The notes beneath the pieces are model-generated. The model saw only the letters and a list, made by a program, of their open reading frames with translations, was not told the origin of the DNA and did not search any database. The position numbers were made by a program, and so were the translations under genes. Shown here in pieces: positions 1-9,400 of a stretch of DNA of 39,790 nucleotides. Position 1 is the stretch's first letter, and each line of letters begins with the position of its first letter. The stretch lies in assembly GCA_003427395.1 (NCBI GenBank), contig BFEA01000453.1, positions 78,599-118,388 on the forward strand. Direction: 5' to 3'. Origin of the DNA: Chara braunii (lineage: Eukaryota; Streptophyta; Charophyceae; Charales; Characeae).

Positions 1-59
<59 letters not shown>
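1..59. repeat. (AG)n microsatellite
   Basis: Nearly uninterrupted AG dinucleotides run from the first bases to about position 59. A degenerate AGCAACAAGAG continuation follows to about 87. A CT tract lies about 200 bases downstream, so the two tracts are complementary in inverted orientation. Confidence 0.97.
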
Positions 60-61
<2 letters not shown>

Positions 62-259
62 CAACAAGAGAGCAACAAGAGAGCAAAGAATAAAAAAAAA
101 TGAACACGAGTATACAAAGAGAAAAAGTTTCATATGACGATTTTCCATTCCATTAAAGTAAGCAAGTGGCCGAAGTATGGTCAAGACACAATTATTGCAT
201 AATGGAATCAATATTGACTTAGAAAAGCGAAATAATATTACAACAAAATTACTTAAATC

Positions 260-263
<4 letters not shown>

Positions 264-329
<66 letters not shown>
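264..329. repeat. (CT)n microsatellite
   Basis: About 33 CT dinucleotides without a clear interruption. The tract is the reverse complement of the AG tract at 1-59 and is separated from it by about 200 bases of AT-rich sequence. The short open frame through it encodes only a Ser-Leu run and is not a gene. Confidence 0.97.
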
Positions 330-334
<5 letters not shown>

Positions 335-488
335 TCCCCCCCATTTATTTGTCTTTCTCTTCTCATATCTCTTGTAAGGCAATCACGTAATTGAAACCGA
401 AGACGACCATCTAAAAATTTGCCTCGCTCTCTGCCTAGACATTCACTCAGTTAACATTTCTCTCTTCCTATATCTCTAATAAGACAAA

Positions 489-1550
489 TCAACTTCCTTC
501 GCTGGAACGATACTCTTGCAGCACCTCACAAACAGAAACTCTTTGCAGCAGTTTGTGACGATACTCCTCGAAAGTTTCGAATCGACCATGTCCTTGCCGA
601 TTGTAATCGAGATGAATTACAACATTCTTACACCTCCAAGTGTTCATGCTCGTATTCAATTCCTCTGCTGCTTCCATAATATTTTGAATCTCGTGAGAAT
701 TGTCAAGATGAGACAGGTGTGCAAGTGTCTTTTGAGGACTAATAGATTCAAGAGAGTCGTATATGGCAATGTTAAAATTAGAAGAGCTTGGTTGTCCCGA
801 CTCCCTAGGGTCCTGTATGGACATGCACATGGTCTGTTGATGGTGTAAGAGCGGGCACAACACCACTAACAGGAGACAGAGTAGCCGGAGTGGCCGGCAA
901 AGCAGAAATAACAACAGAGGTGGTGACAATCGGCGTTGACATATTGGATGGTGGAGCAAAATCCGCAAGACGTTGAAAATTTAGAGGAGATGCTGCTTGA
1001 AGGGGAAGTCTACGGACCGAAGCGGAATGAGTAGCGGAAGAAGCAACAGCGGGAAGAATCGTTTTGAGAAGGTTCTATATCTGTGTATATCTGTGAAAGG
1101 GCTGAGGAATTGTCCCTTCGGTCAAACAATGTGGTGAATAAATTGTCATCCTAATAAATCCTCATTAGAGAGAGCAACGAACTCATCGTTCAAAAGCGAT
1201 TGCAACATGGACGAAGCCTCCAAATCCGAAACATTCAACGGGTCTGAAGGAAGAGGGGATCGTCGTTCCAACCGCATATCGGTGAGTTTGTTTCGTTTCC
1301 AGTTAAGAAGTTTTCCCGTATTTGTCAATCTTTTACGACTCTTGCATTTTTGACAAACATTTCAAAAAGCATCTCAGCCAAGACATTTTGGATGTCAACC
1401 TTCTTCGCATCGTCAAACCATCTAGCAAGGTAAACGCGCAGATTTAGAGTGCGGATTGTGGGTGCATCGTTATCATCGGGCACCACAATAACCCCCGAAG
1501 GATTTCGTGGATGCGATGTGGTGTAAACATCTCCTTCACGTCCACTGCGT
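489..1550 (-). pseudogene. Decayed coding relic, distal half (split by the LTR element)
   Basis: Minus-strand frames here look protein-like in patches but are broken by stops and frame changes. The clearest are about 1325-1550, with a run beginning VIVVPDDNDAPTIRTLNLRV, and 489-850, with ESGQPSSSNFNIAIYDSL and a Thr/Pro/Ser/Val-rich stretch just upstream in another frame. I recognise no domain. The right edge is exactly the 5' end of the 25 kb retrotransposon. The matching upstream half lies at 26564-27264 on the same strand, and the frame of that half reads straight into codons at 1550-1444 once the insertion and one target-site copy are removed. It lay downstream of the Helitron helicase gene, so it may be a second Helitron-borne ORF or captured host sequence. 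Function unknown. Confidence 0.5.
1547..1550. repeat. Left target-site duplication, outer LTR element (GCGT)
   Basis: GCGT immediately precedes the TGTCG start of the 5' LTR. The four bases after the 3' LTR end (26560-26563) are GTGT. The single difference is C to T at a CpG, as expected from decay of a methylated site. The 4-bp size matches the perfect CCGC duplication of the nested LTR. Confidence 0.6.
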
Positions 1551-1559
1551 TGTCGTACC

Positions 1560-1581
1560 AAATACCCTTCCAAGGGTATTT
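1560..1581. repeat. LTR-start palindrome, copy A
   Basis: AAATACCCTT and AAGGGTATTT form a perfect 10-bp inverted repeat around CC, nine bases inside the LTR. The same palindrome occurs at the start of copies M (7226-7243, 8-bp arms) and B (20498-20527, same arms with an 8-base insertion between them). Confidence 0.9.
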
Positions 1582-1839
1582 CGTGTGTTTTTTGCAAGTC
1601 ACACCAGTGCGGCCTCGTCCGCTTGACATCGCACACGCAGGTGGAAGCTCAGAGTCTCGTCCAAGTTAGCGACGCTTGTGGGGTGTCTACGGCGAGGCGC
1701 AACCATGTGCGGTCTGGGTGCGTTCTGGGTGTGCGTGGCATTGTAGGTCACGGGGCACTCGACCCCTGGTTCCCTTACTCTTTTAGTGTTCCTCACGTTT
1801 ATATTTATTATTTTATTTTTTTTCTACTTTATTTTTACT

Positions 1840-1998
1840 ATTTTGGCTCGGCGATCGGTTCTTAGGCTGGTGTCGGGTCCGACTCGTCTGGCTCAGCTGT
1901 TACGCCGCCGGGTGGAGGTGGTCGACACAATTATAGAGGACCTTTCATCACTCGCCCTCTTTGACAACCTTTTTTGGCGGACCCACTTGAGTTCCTAA
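1840..1998 (+). other. Short conserved frame within the LTR (possible relic of a small ORF)
   Basis: Copy A here and copy B at 20783-20890 both read ARRSV(L/P)RLVSGPTRLAQLL, followed by RRRVEVVDT in A and LRRVEVVDT in B, then an EDL. Copy M at 7743-7790 has a similar MAATVIEDLEHAPPL, and B shows DHTPPLAAALEFLRVL after a one-base frame change. The residue-level similarity across diverged copies is suggestive, but each copy breaks soon after. I see no known domain, and a conserved non-coding sequence could look the same. Confidence 0.3.
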
Positions 1999-2171
1999 GT
2001 GTCCTGGACGCTAGCAAACTTTCCTCTATCCGCCCATCTTGAAACTCGGACTGGGCGAGTTCAGTAGTGATGTTAGCTTTGGGAGTGAAGGGGTGTACGA
2101 GGAGGTAGAGGAAAAATAAGGTGCGCGGAGGTTCTCGGTGAAGGCTATGATCGAAAACAGGAAATCGATAA

Positions 2172-2557
2172 TCTCGCTCGTTTTTTAATGAAATCGAGCG
2201 AGAGAAGAAGGTAAATTGAGGTTTTTATATTAGGCGAATCCGTTTATTATGTTATTTTTAGCTTTAGGTTGGTAGATTATGAGGTTAGCAGAGAATGTCG
2301 TTCGTGAGAGCTTCACGAAGGTGGACATGGTCGTGTGAGAAAATCAACGATCTCGCTCGTTTCCTGATAAAAACGAGCGAGAGAGTAATCATTTCGAAGG
2401 TTATGAGGGATGGCGAACCTGATTGTGAAGTCAGTTTGAACGTTAAGTTAGTATAAGAGGAGATTGTAGGAAGGAGGGCTGCGCGGAGGTAGCGGGATGT
2501 GCAAACAGGAAAGGAGTGCGTAACGAAGATTTTACTCGTTTCTAAGTGAAATCGAGT
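2172..2557 (+). repeat. Type-I hairpin trio, copy A
   Basis: Three inverted repeats about 170-190 bases apart. First: TCTCGCTCG (2172-2180) with CGAGCGAGA (2195-2203). Second: TCTCGCTCGTTT (2351-2362) with AAACGAGCGAGA (2371-2382), a perfect 12-bp stem with 8-base loop. Third: TTTACTCG (about 2531-2538) with CGAGTGGA (2553-2560), paired if two T-G wobbles are allowed. Loops resemble TTTCTNANTGAAAT. The orthologous trio in copy B lies at 21100-21488. Confidence 0.8.
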
Positions 2558-4469
2558 GGAAAGAAGTGGTAGGATGGGTTTTTTTGGCACCACGAATCGG
2601 CTGACGAACTTAGATTTCAAGCTTAATGAATGGGTTTTGCGCGACGGACAACACGAGTTCCGCTCGGAGAAGAAGTTAGTGAAGTACTGATGAATCTAGT
2701 TGTGTTCCAGCCGTTGGTTCATTCAAGATTTTGCCCATCAAATCGATTGAAGTAGTGTGCGGCCAGTCTCAAGGTTTGTGACTTACCTATGAGTCGATGC
2801 GTTGCCCAACTTATCGATGGAAGTTGTGCCTCTCTATCTCTCTACTTGTGTGGCAGCCTGCAATGCGCATTTGCATCTTCCCGCGGAAGATTCATTTCAA
2901 TTTTGTCCATCCTATCGAAGGCGGTAGCTCCATTTTCGATCGTACGTATGTGGTAGATTTGGCCACTTTGGTTCTTGAATTGTTGTTTTCATTCATCCTA
3001 TGTCTGATAATGCAATAATGATCCTCGTTAACTGATGACAGCCTTTCATATTGGTTTCGTTGATTCAAAACAGGGATCGTGTAAATATGCCCGGTATCTC
3101 AGCCAACTACATTGGGTAGAGACGGGCAAATAGTAAGTGAGGTTGTTTCAAGAAAAAAGAGAGTCTTACTTATGACGTCAGTCGCCGTATTGCTCGTATT
3201 TCCCTTTGCAATCAGCAAGCTGTTAGTCGCTATCCCGAATGCTCGAATATCGTCTTTGTCAAGACTAGGCGCTGTGCAAGGTTTGGTGTGTCGAAGCTTG
3301 TCGATCAAATGCGACACTGAAAAATCAGGGATAAAGGAATATCGGGCGTAGATAGTCGAGGTGGCCATAGTGCGAGGGCTAGGAAGAGAGGGACATGGAG
3401 AATCGACAAAGTGCATATCAAAGTCAAGGCAACGACATTGGTAAGGATAAATCACATTTCATTTTCTTGACGGGAGGTTTATCTTATGTTTTGCATTTTT
3501 TTTATGGGTAAAGTCACAGGTTGTGGAGTCTATTCCGTGACTTGGTTCTCCTTACCTGTGTGCTGCCCTATCATGTGACTGATGAAATCATGAAACAACT
3601 GTTGATGAGGTGTCGACGATATGCTTTTCGGGTCGGCTACTGTTGAGCTAAGGGGTGGAGTGATCTGTCTGGTCAAGCCCGTTAGCAACCGGGACTTCAG
3701 CGTGCTGAATAGCTACGCAGGGATCTTTTCCTCATACCCAGTTCTGTTGAGAGGCAGACGTTGTTGTGTCTGTGTTGGAGTTTTTGCCGCTTGGGCCAGC
3801 TGCAGAGAGGAAAATATGAAGATGGTGACGAGTAATTACACTCTACAGAGAACGAAGGGAAGTACAACTACAGTTGAAGAAGCCCGGACTTTGCAACGTC
3901 TCAGTAACTCATCTCACCAAGACTCAGACCATTGGTTTGTGGAGGGCTGCTAACGCCGCGTTCGAGTGAAGTGCAGAGGAGGTTGCAGCCAGCTAAACTG
4001 TTGTTGTCGGGCAGTTGAGTATGGTCGGACTGCTCAACACGATGTTGCTGCGGTGAAGAGAAGTGAAGGTGTTGTTTGAGGCCATTATTTGGGTGTGAGT
4101 GTTGCTGATTAGAGGGAGAATGATGGTGAGGCGCTATTGAGTTTGGTGCTGGTTGCTGTTGAGGTGCTCTCTTGTTGCGCGTGATTGCTGCAGAGCATTC
4201 TGCGTCACTGAGCGTTACGGTGATTCATAGTGATAGGAGGCTCATTGTTGCAAAAAAAAGATTACCGCTGCGATTTCGAGGAACGTAAGGAGGTCAACGT
4301 GCGACATTTTGACTTCAGTTTGGCGGTATTAATGCGATCCGTGGCTGCCATTGCGGGGCACTCAGGTAACTAAAGATATCAAGGCCCTCTCCTGCAAGTT
4401 GAGTAAGTCTCTCTCTTGTATCTCGAAAGTCTGAAACCCCTATTTCTTCCCTTCTTACTAGTTCTAAGA

Positions 4470-4590
4470 GGAAGGCGGCAGGCGGGATTGCAACCTGTAG
4501 GACCGCATGAAGACTTTGTAGGGAGTCCGCCCACCGATTGTGGGAGCTCTGCCGAAACCTAGACGAGGTTCTGGAGGCAGGGAACTGTCA
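4470..4590 (+). repeat. Conserved LTR block, copy A
   Basis: A block running from the GGCGGCAGGCGGGATTGCAA motif to GGAGGCAGGGAACT is shared with copy M (about 10435-10550) and in part with copy B (about 23035-23110). It contains the short dyad AACCT/AGGTT. In M and B the block ends in CAGGTAAAT and CAGGTATGT, both shaped like a 5' splice donor. In A this is CAAATAT. It is among the most conserved non-hairpin stretches of the LTR. Confidence 0.7.
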
Positions 4591-4878
4591 AATATATCTT
4601 CTTCTGACTGTATGAACCCACTATTATACCCTTGTATGACTAACCCACTAATCCACTATACCCCTGTTTGACTCTCTCCCTTTTGTTTGACCGTTGTATA
4701 ATTGTGTTCCCTTATGACTTTTGCTTTCTTTTTATAACCCAATCAGACTGAATGGACGGAATGTGTGAGAGTGAAGCTTAAGTTTCTTATTTATTCTGAT
4801 TGAAAGCAAACTAAGGGATGAACTGGGGGAAGGTGGGAGGAAGGCAGTTTGCATGCGTTTGACCGGGTCAATCAAGGA

Positions 4879-4913
4879 CTGGGCATTATTTCTAAGCTGA
4901 ATGACTTAGGACT
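4879..4913 (+). repeat. Type-II hairpin, single copy in LTR A
   Basis: CTGGGCATT followed by the loop ATTTCTAAGCTG and then AATGACTTAG. The CTGGG arm pairs with CTTAG only if two G-T pairs are accepted, plus the constant CATT/AATG. Copies M and B carry seven such hairpins each at the same relative place, so A has lost, or never had, the others. Confidence 0.75.
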
Positions 4914-4987
4914 ATGTTTATTTGACTTAATTAAATTTTGTCTTGATATGAGTTCCAGTTTTATGTTTGAGTTCATATCTGACTTAA

Positions 4988-5225
4988 TATAAATCTAGGA
5001 AGTGTACCTTTCTATAGGAGATGCTACCCAAATTTTTAATCATTGGGAGTTTGACAAAATTTAACTTTTTAGAACTAAAGATTATTTTAGTTTTCATATT
5101 CTGGCCAGTATAAATTCTGAAAAGACATTTTTCCTAATGGAAACGCTACCGAGATTTTCTTAGTTTAAACTTTAAAGGAAATAGATTATATTTTGATAGG
5201 TGGGGATTCTGCTATCTATCCTGAA
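4988..5225 (+). repeat. Two ~123 bp tandem units, copy A
   Basis: TATAAA landmarks at 4988 and 5109. Each is followed by a short dyad (for example CCTTTCTATAGGAGATGCTACC), then AAATTTTTA and a TTTGAC box. These are the same units that are expanded to nine in M and five in B. Confidence 0.8.
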
Positions 5226-6221
5226 TAGAGGAGATCCTGCCATAGGTCTACCTTTTCTTGGGCACTGGTTTCGAGGTAGACTTAGACTTCGCTATCATAA
5301 AAAATTTGAGTGAGAATGAACTATGGAGATTTATTCCCCATACACTGATAGTCAAGCCTTGGGAATTGACCTGTCTTGTGTTATGGGTTCTTCATCGATT
5401 GATTCGATTCAGGATTTGGAGTAGATTCAGCTCGATCCCACGAAGATCATCTTCTGTTATCGCTGATAACAGGTCGGTTGGTTGATCGTCGACTTGTCGG
5501 TTCACAATACAACTTTGCTCATACTTGTACCTCAACTAGATGCCTTAACCCTGATATTTGATATGTTTCTTTGAGGGTTTTAAGTGAATTTTTTTTAATG
5601 GTCATTACAAATAACTTATGAGATTTTATGAAAAGTTTGACAATGGATAAAGCTTGGTTATGTGAGGCATGGTGTGATTTACAAGGAACAATAAAGTTGA
5701 CAACATTGGTGTATGGCAATGTGGAGTTCGTCTGTGTCTGTGTTTTATACAGGTTAGTGTCTTGGAATCTATGTACGAGCCTTACTTTGGAGGTAGTGAG
5801 AACGACAACCATGTGTCGCACGATCTGTATACCTGATGGGTTTATTTTTCTCTTCTTTTATCTTATTCCGAGTTTTGATTTAATATGGGTATTGGGATGC
5901 CTGTTTATTTATTGAGTGATTTTGCTAGTTAATTTTTATAGTTGGACGTTGAAGTCCATGACAAATGTCAAAATCAAACCCCTTGATTTCTCTCCGGGCC
6001 CTAGACGATGAAGGTTGTCTCCAATGCCTCAAGAGATGATTGTCACCACAGACACGAACTTGTGTATCACCCACTCTCCGCAGGGTGCAGAAGAGGGTGT
6101 GACTCTCAACCGCACTTGGCGACTGTCTAGCATCAAGAGATTAACCCCTCAAGGTGCATGTCAACCGACACTTGAGTGTCGAACGCGACCCTTGAGATTA
6201 TCAAAGACCGTGTGATTATTG

Positions 6222-6235
6222 GTACTATATAGTAC
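6222..6235. promoter_or_regulatory. Palindromic TATA motif in LTR A (candidate core promoter)
   Basis: GTACTATATAGTAC is a perfect 14-bp palindrome with a TATATA centre. It recurs at 6569-6582. Copy B has GTATTATATAGTAC near 25880 and copy M a weaker CACTACATAGTAC near 13859. It is a plausible TATA box for an LTR promoter. No transcription start evidence is available. Confidence 0.35.
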
Positions 6236-6368
6236 ACCATCGTTGCGACTGCTCTCGTATACTGAGTTTCACGTGTGTCGCCTATCCGATTTCCGCATTG
6301 GAAAGTTATGGGATGACTACAAAAGGGAGTAGGAGTGTTGTTGTGTTGTTTTGTTTCGTGTCGTTCCA

Positions 6369-6385
6369 AGTGTGTGTGTGTGTGT
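6369..6385. repeat. (GT)n microsatellite in LTR A
   Basis: A short GTGTGTGTGTGTGT run. A shorter, interrupted GTGTGT run is present at the corresponding place in copy B (about 26080-26100), so the tract is a variable spot of the LTR. Confidence 0.85.
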
Positions 6386-7210
6386 CTGCATTTTAATTTT
6401 TATGTTTTAAGTGTGGTGGTGTGGTAAGTGGGATGCGTCCTAGTCGACCGACGACGAGTCGCGCTTGGGACTTCAGCCCCCTAGTGCGTTGGTTCGCATG
6501 TGGGTCCGACAGTGACGATTAAGTGTCGAACGAGACCCTTAAGATTATCAAAGACCGTGTGATTATGGGTACTATATAGTACGCCATCATTGCGATTGCT
6601 TGCATATGCTTGCATTGCTAGTCGATATGGGAAGACTTTGCGTCTGCGCGGTTTCTTACTAAGTTCTGCATATGTCGTCTATCCGATTTCCACGCCAGAA
6701 GGTTATGGGATGGCTACAAAAGGGATCATGAGTGTTGTTGTGTTGTTTGTTTCATGTTCTTCCGTATGTGTGTATGTGCATTTTAATTTTCATGTTTTAA
6801 GTGTGGTGTAACGCATGGTAAGTGAGATGAGTCCTAGTCGACCAACGACGAGTCGCGCTTGGGACTTCAGCCCCCCAATGCGTCGGTTCACGTGCGGGTC
6901 CGATACAGGAGTAAGACCGTGCGTACCCCCTATGCTACAGCGAACGAGAAACGCCCTTGATCGGTCCACCTCTGCGATTGCAACTAATTAGTTTTCGTAC
7001 TGTGGACTGGTAGCTCGGCAGGGATACGCCCACCAAAGGGAGGTGACAGCTCCCGCAGGGGGAGGTGAAGTTATACCTCACATTGGCCCTATCCTGTCAT
7101 AGGGGCTTGCGAGAGGTATGGTTGGCGCAACCGGCCGGAGTGACTTGTGGAAGCTCCATATGTATCGCGACGAGGTAGACCAACTCCTGCATGACGTGGC
7201 TGAGAGAGTC

Positions 7211-7214
7211 CCGC
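7211..7214. repeat. Left target-site duplication of nested LTR M (CCGC)
   Basis: CCGC precedes the TGTCG start of M and recurs exactly at 14545-14548 after its CGACA end. Copy B, which lacks the insertion, reads through this point as GGTCACGCCTTGCGAGGG. A reads GAGTCCCGC up to 7214 and CTTGCGAGGG from 14549, so removing M plus one CCGC restores the continuous LTR. Confidence 0.85.
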
Positions 7215-7225
7215 TGTCGGTGCGA

Positions 7226-7243
7226 ATACCCTTACAAGGGTAT
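7226..7243. repeat. LTR-start palindrome, copy M
   Basis: ATACCCTT and AAGGGTAT surround AC, 11 bases after the LTR start. Same motif as in A and B, with shorter arms. Confidence 0.88.
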
Positions 7244-7959
7244 CCGCCCTGGTTTTTGCAAGTAACAGAAAATTGTTTGGCTTAAAGTTTAAGTATACCG
7301 CGCTAAGCGCGGCCGCGTCTGTGAGTTACGTTGACGGGAAGGTTGACTAGAATAGCGAGTGCGTGGGCGCGCAGGGTTTAAGGCGCGCGTGATTCTTTTC
7401 TGTTGTTGATCGTAAAAGCCGGCCCGGACCTCGGTCGTTTTGCTTAGTGATATTAATACTTATTTGTATTTGATTAAGCGAGAATTGGGGGTATTTTCGG
7501 CTAGTGGTATGTTTAATCGAGACCTGCGCGTATACGGAAAACGACCTCGGCGACGGCGCGGGAGTATCAAGGTAAATAAAAGGCCGGCGGGGCCATCCCC
7601 CCCCCCTTCACAGTTTTGCCATCGGCTGCGCCGGGACGGGGCCAGCGATTATTTTTCTGAGTTTCCTCTAATTATTATTTATTGCCTAGTGTTTAATTTT
7701 AGGAATTGACTTTTCGCAAGTAGGGAATGACACCGGCCCCGGATGGCTGCCACGGTAATTGAGGACCTTGAGCACGCGCCCCCTTTAACGGTCCCGGCGG
7801 GTTCCTCCATGTTTAGGGCGCTGGCGGGAAGTCTTTCGTTCCGCCTGTCTTGGAAAAAGGGGCGGAGGAGTCAACGTGAAAGGCCAACGGGTGAGTGTTT
7901 GGCCTACGACGCTGGCGGGGGCCAACTGACGGGCATACCGGCCTAGTCGTGGTGTCCGC

Positions 7960-9400
7960 TGTGACAATTTTGAGTGTGAGCATGCCCGTAGGGGCTCGGG
8001 TATAGGAGCGGAGGCAGGCAACAGGTGCAGCGGGCGAATGGGTGTTGTGAGAGTAAAGGCGGAGCAGTGAGGCGGGTGAGTGTACGTGATCGGAATGACA
8101 CGGTGGGTACAAGCCGAGAGAGAGAGAGGGGGCCAGCGAACAGGTCGTTGAGGGGCGACCGTCGGGCGGACGCTGAGACGGCTAGAACAGGCAGGCCACA
8201 CAGCGGCGGATGAACCCGGACACGGGCGGGCGCCGGGTGCATGCAAGGAGCAGCGGGCCGTGTGCAGGTAGCCCCGTCGACCGCNGGATCCTGCTGCGCA
8301 CCGAGGTGTTGTNGAAGNAGAGAGACGGGCGTTGTGGGAGCAGATGATGTCGGGGGTCGCGGTTGTCTCCGAAGACTTTTCCTACAGACGGTCAGAGCGG
8401 TCGGGGAGAACCGGGCAGCGTTACGAGAGCTACGGGGACAGAGGCAGACGAGAAGGCTGTGGGATCGGGCGCTGGGCAGCGGCTGGCGCAGGCGACTAGC
8501 CACAGGTAGCGGCAAAGCGGAGTCGAGCAATGGTGGAGGGATTGAACCGGGGCGCGTGTTCGCGCCGGGTACATCCGAGGTCGGAGGTGAGAGGAGCAAC
8601 AGGCGGAGCGCTCGGGACCAATGGGCAACAGGAGTGAGCCATCGGAGTTCCCAAACGCTAGTAGCAAGCGCTATGGAACGGCAGGTGACGGGCACCAAGG
8701 GGGGGGAAATGAAATGAACCTGGCCCGGTAGGACGCCAGGTGCGCTCGGAGTAGAGTCGGAGATGGCTGTAGTAGAGGAGAAGAGGTGATGGGGGTGGAA
8801 AGTGTTGGCGCGCTCAATCTGTGACGGATTCGGCGGTTTAAGAGGCGATCCCTGGGTTTTGGACCCGGGCGAGTGCCATGGGACGGTCAGTTTAGATGTT
8901 AGAAAGGAAAGATAGGTGAGATAGAGGCTGCGTGAAGATATGGCGGAGAAAGAAATGGCGGGGAAATAAAAAAACGAGATATCGGCCGATTATAGACGAA
9001 ATCGGGCAGGGGGGAGTTTCGAGGAAGGGGTTTTAACCCCGGGGCGAGTACATTAGTAAGGTTAGTTTAGTCAATCAGTTAGTAGGTATAGAGATTAGTA
9101 AAGAAAGACGTGCGCTGGAGCTATGACGGGGTGAGGAAGCGAGTGAATCTGGACAAGACGCTGCGGCAGGTGCATACGGAGTGAGGGAGCGAAGATGACA
9201 GCGAGGGAACCGGGTGTAGGTGGAGAGAGAAGCGGGGTGACGGGCAGATAGCCAAGGGGCGACTGTCGGGTGGACGCAGGCGAGGACAAGGGACAGTGGA
9301 GAGTGAATGAACCTGGGCGGGGGTCCGCGCTAGGTGCATTCAATGGTCGAGATAGCGGAGGCAGGCTATAGCAGAGGTAGAAAAACACAGTTTTCCCTTG
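7960..9400. repeat. GC-rich, CpG-rich degenerate repeat block specific to LTR M
   Basis: G-rich sequence with an internal repeat: GGGGCGACCGTCGGGCGGAC at about 8153 recurs as GGGGCGACTGTCGGGTGGAC at about 9256. GAACC...CGC(C/T)(G/A)GGTGCAT motifs follow near 8212, 8547, 8716 and 9310. The long antisense frames here (up to 251 codons) are Arg/Pro/Ser-rich with no domain, and look like a consequence of GC content. Copies A and B do not have this block, so M differs by replacement or expansion of its 5' third. Confidence 0.6.

Larger units (their letters stand above)
6172..6905 (+). repeat. 347-bp tandem duplication within LTR A
   Basis: GTGTCGAACG at 6176 recurs at 6523, and the similarity continues through the palindromic TATA motif, the GTGTTGTTGTGTTG tract, and the CCTAGTCGACC and CGACGAGTCGCGCTTGGGACTTCAGCC boxes. 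Copies M (about 13815-14190) and B (about 25835-26225) have the segment once, so the duplication is specific to A. Confidence 0.85.
1551..7214 (+). repeat. 5' LTR (copy A), main part
   Basis: Aligns end to end with 20489-26559. Shared landmarks in order: start palindrome (1560-1581), a MARRSV-like short frame near 1840, three TCTCGCTCG-type hairpins (2172-2557), the AACCTAGRCGAGGTT block (4470-4590), one type-II hairpin (about 4879-4913), two ~123 bp units (4988-5225), a CACTCTCCGCAGGGTG box (near 6069) and a palindromic TATA motif (6222-6235, duplicated at 6569-6582). It is interrupted at 7214 by the nested LTR; its last 26 bases reappear at 14549-14574. Adding the two parts gives about 5.69 kb, compared with 6.07 kb for copy B. 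Open frames inside it do not show a codon-like substitution pattern against copy B. Confidence 0.9.

Noticed and set aside
177-377. 66-codon frame through the CT tract
   Set aside because: A Ser-Leu repeat encoded by the microsatellite.
3099-3455. A 118-codon minus-strand frame of identical length in LTR A and LTR B (22025-22381)
   Set aside because: It is open in both copies but amino-acid changes are about as frequent as nucleotide changes allow, with no bias to third positions and no known domain. A sense-strand frame overlaps it as well. Shared ancestry of the LTRs explains it.
5628-5915. Sense frame of ~95 codons in LTR A matching a longer frame in B (25285-25665)
   Set aside because: The copies are similar because the LTRs are. 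Substitutions fall at all codon positions, M lacks the frame, and the peptide shows no domain.
8530-8560. tRNA-like T-arm (GGTTCAATCCC on the minus strand)
   Set aside because: No A box, no cloverleaf arms and no acceptor-stem pairing at the required distances.
7943-8717. Long overlapping frames on both strands (up to 251 codons)
   Set aside because: Located in the GC-rich repeat block, biased to Arg/Pro/Ser, containing Ns, with no domain on either strand. Typical GC-driven open frames.
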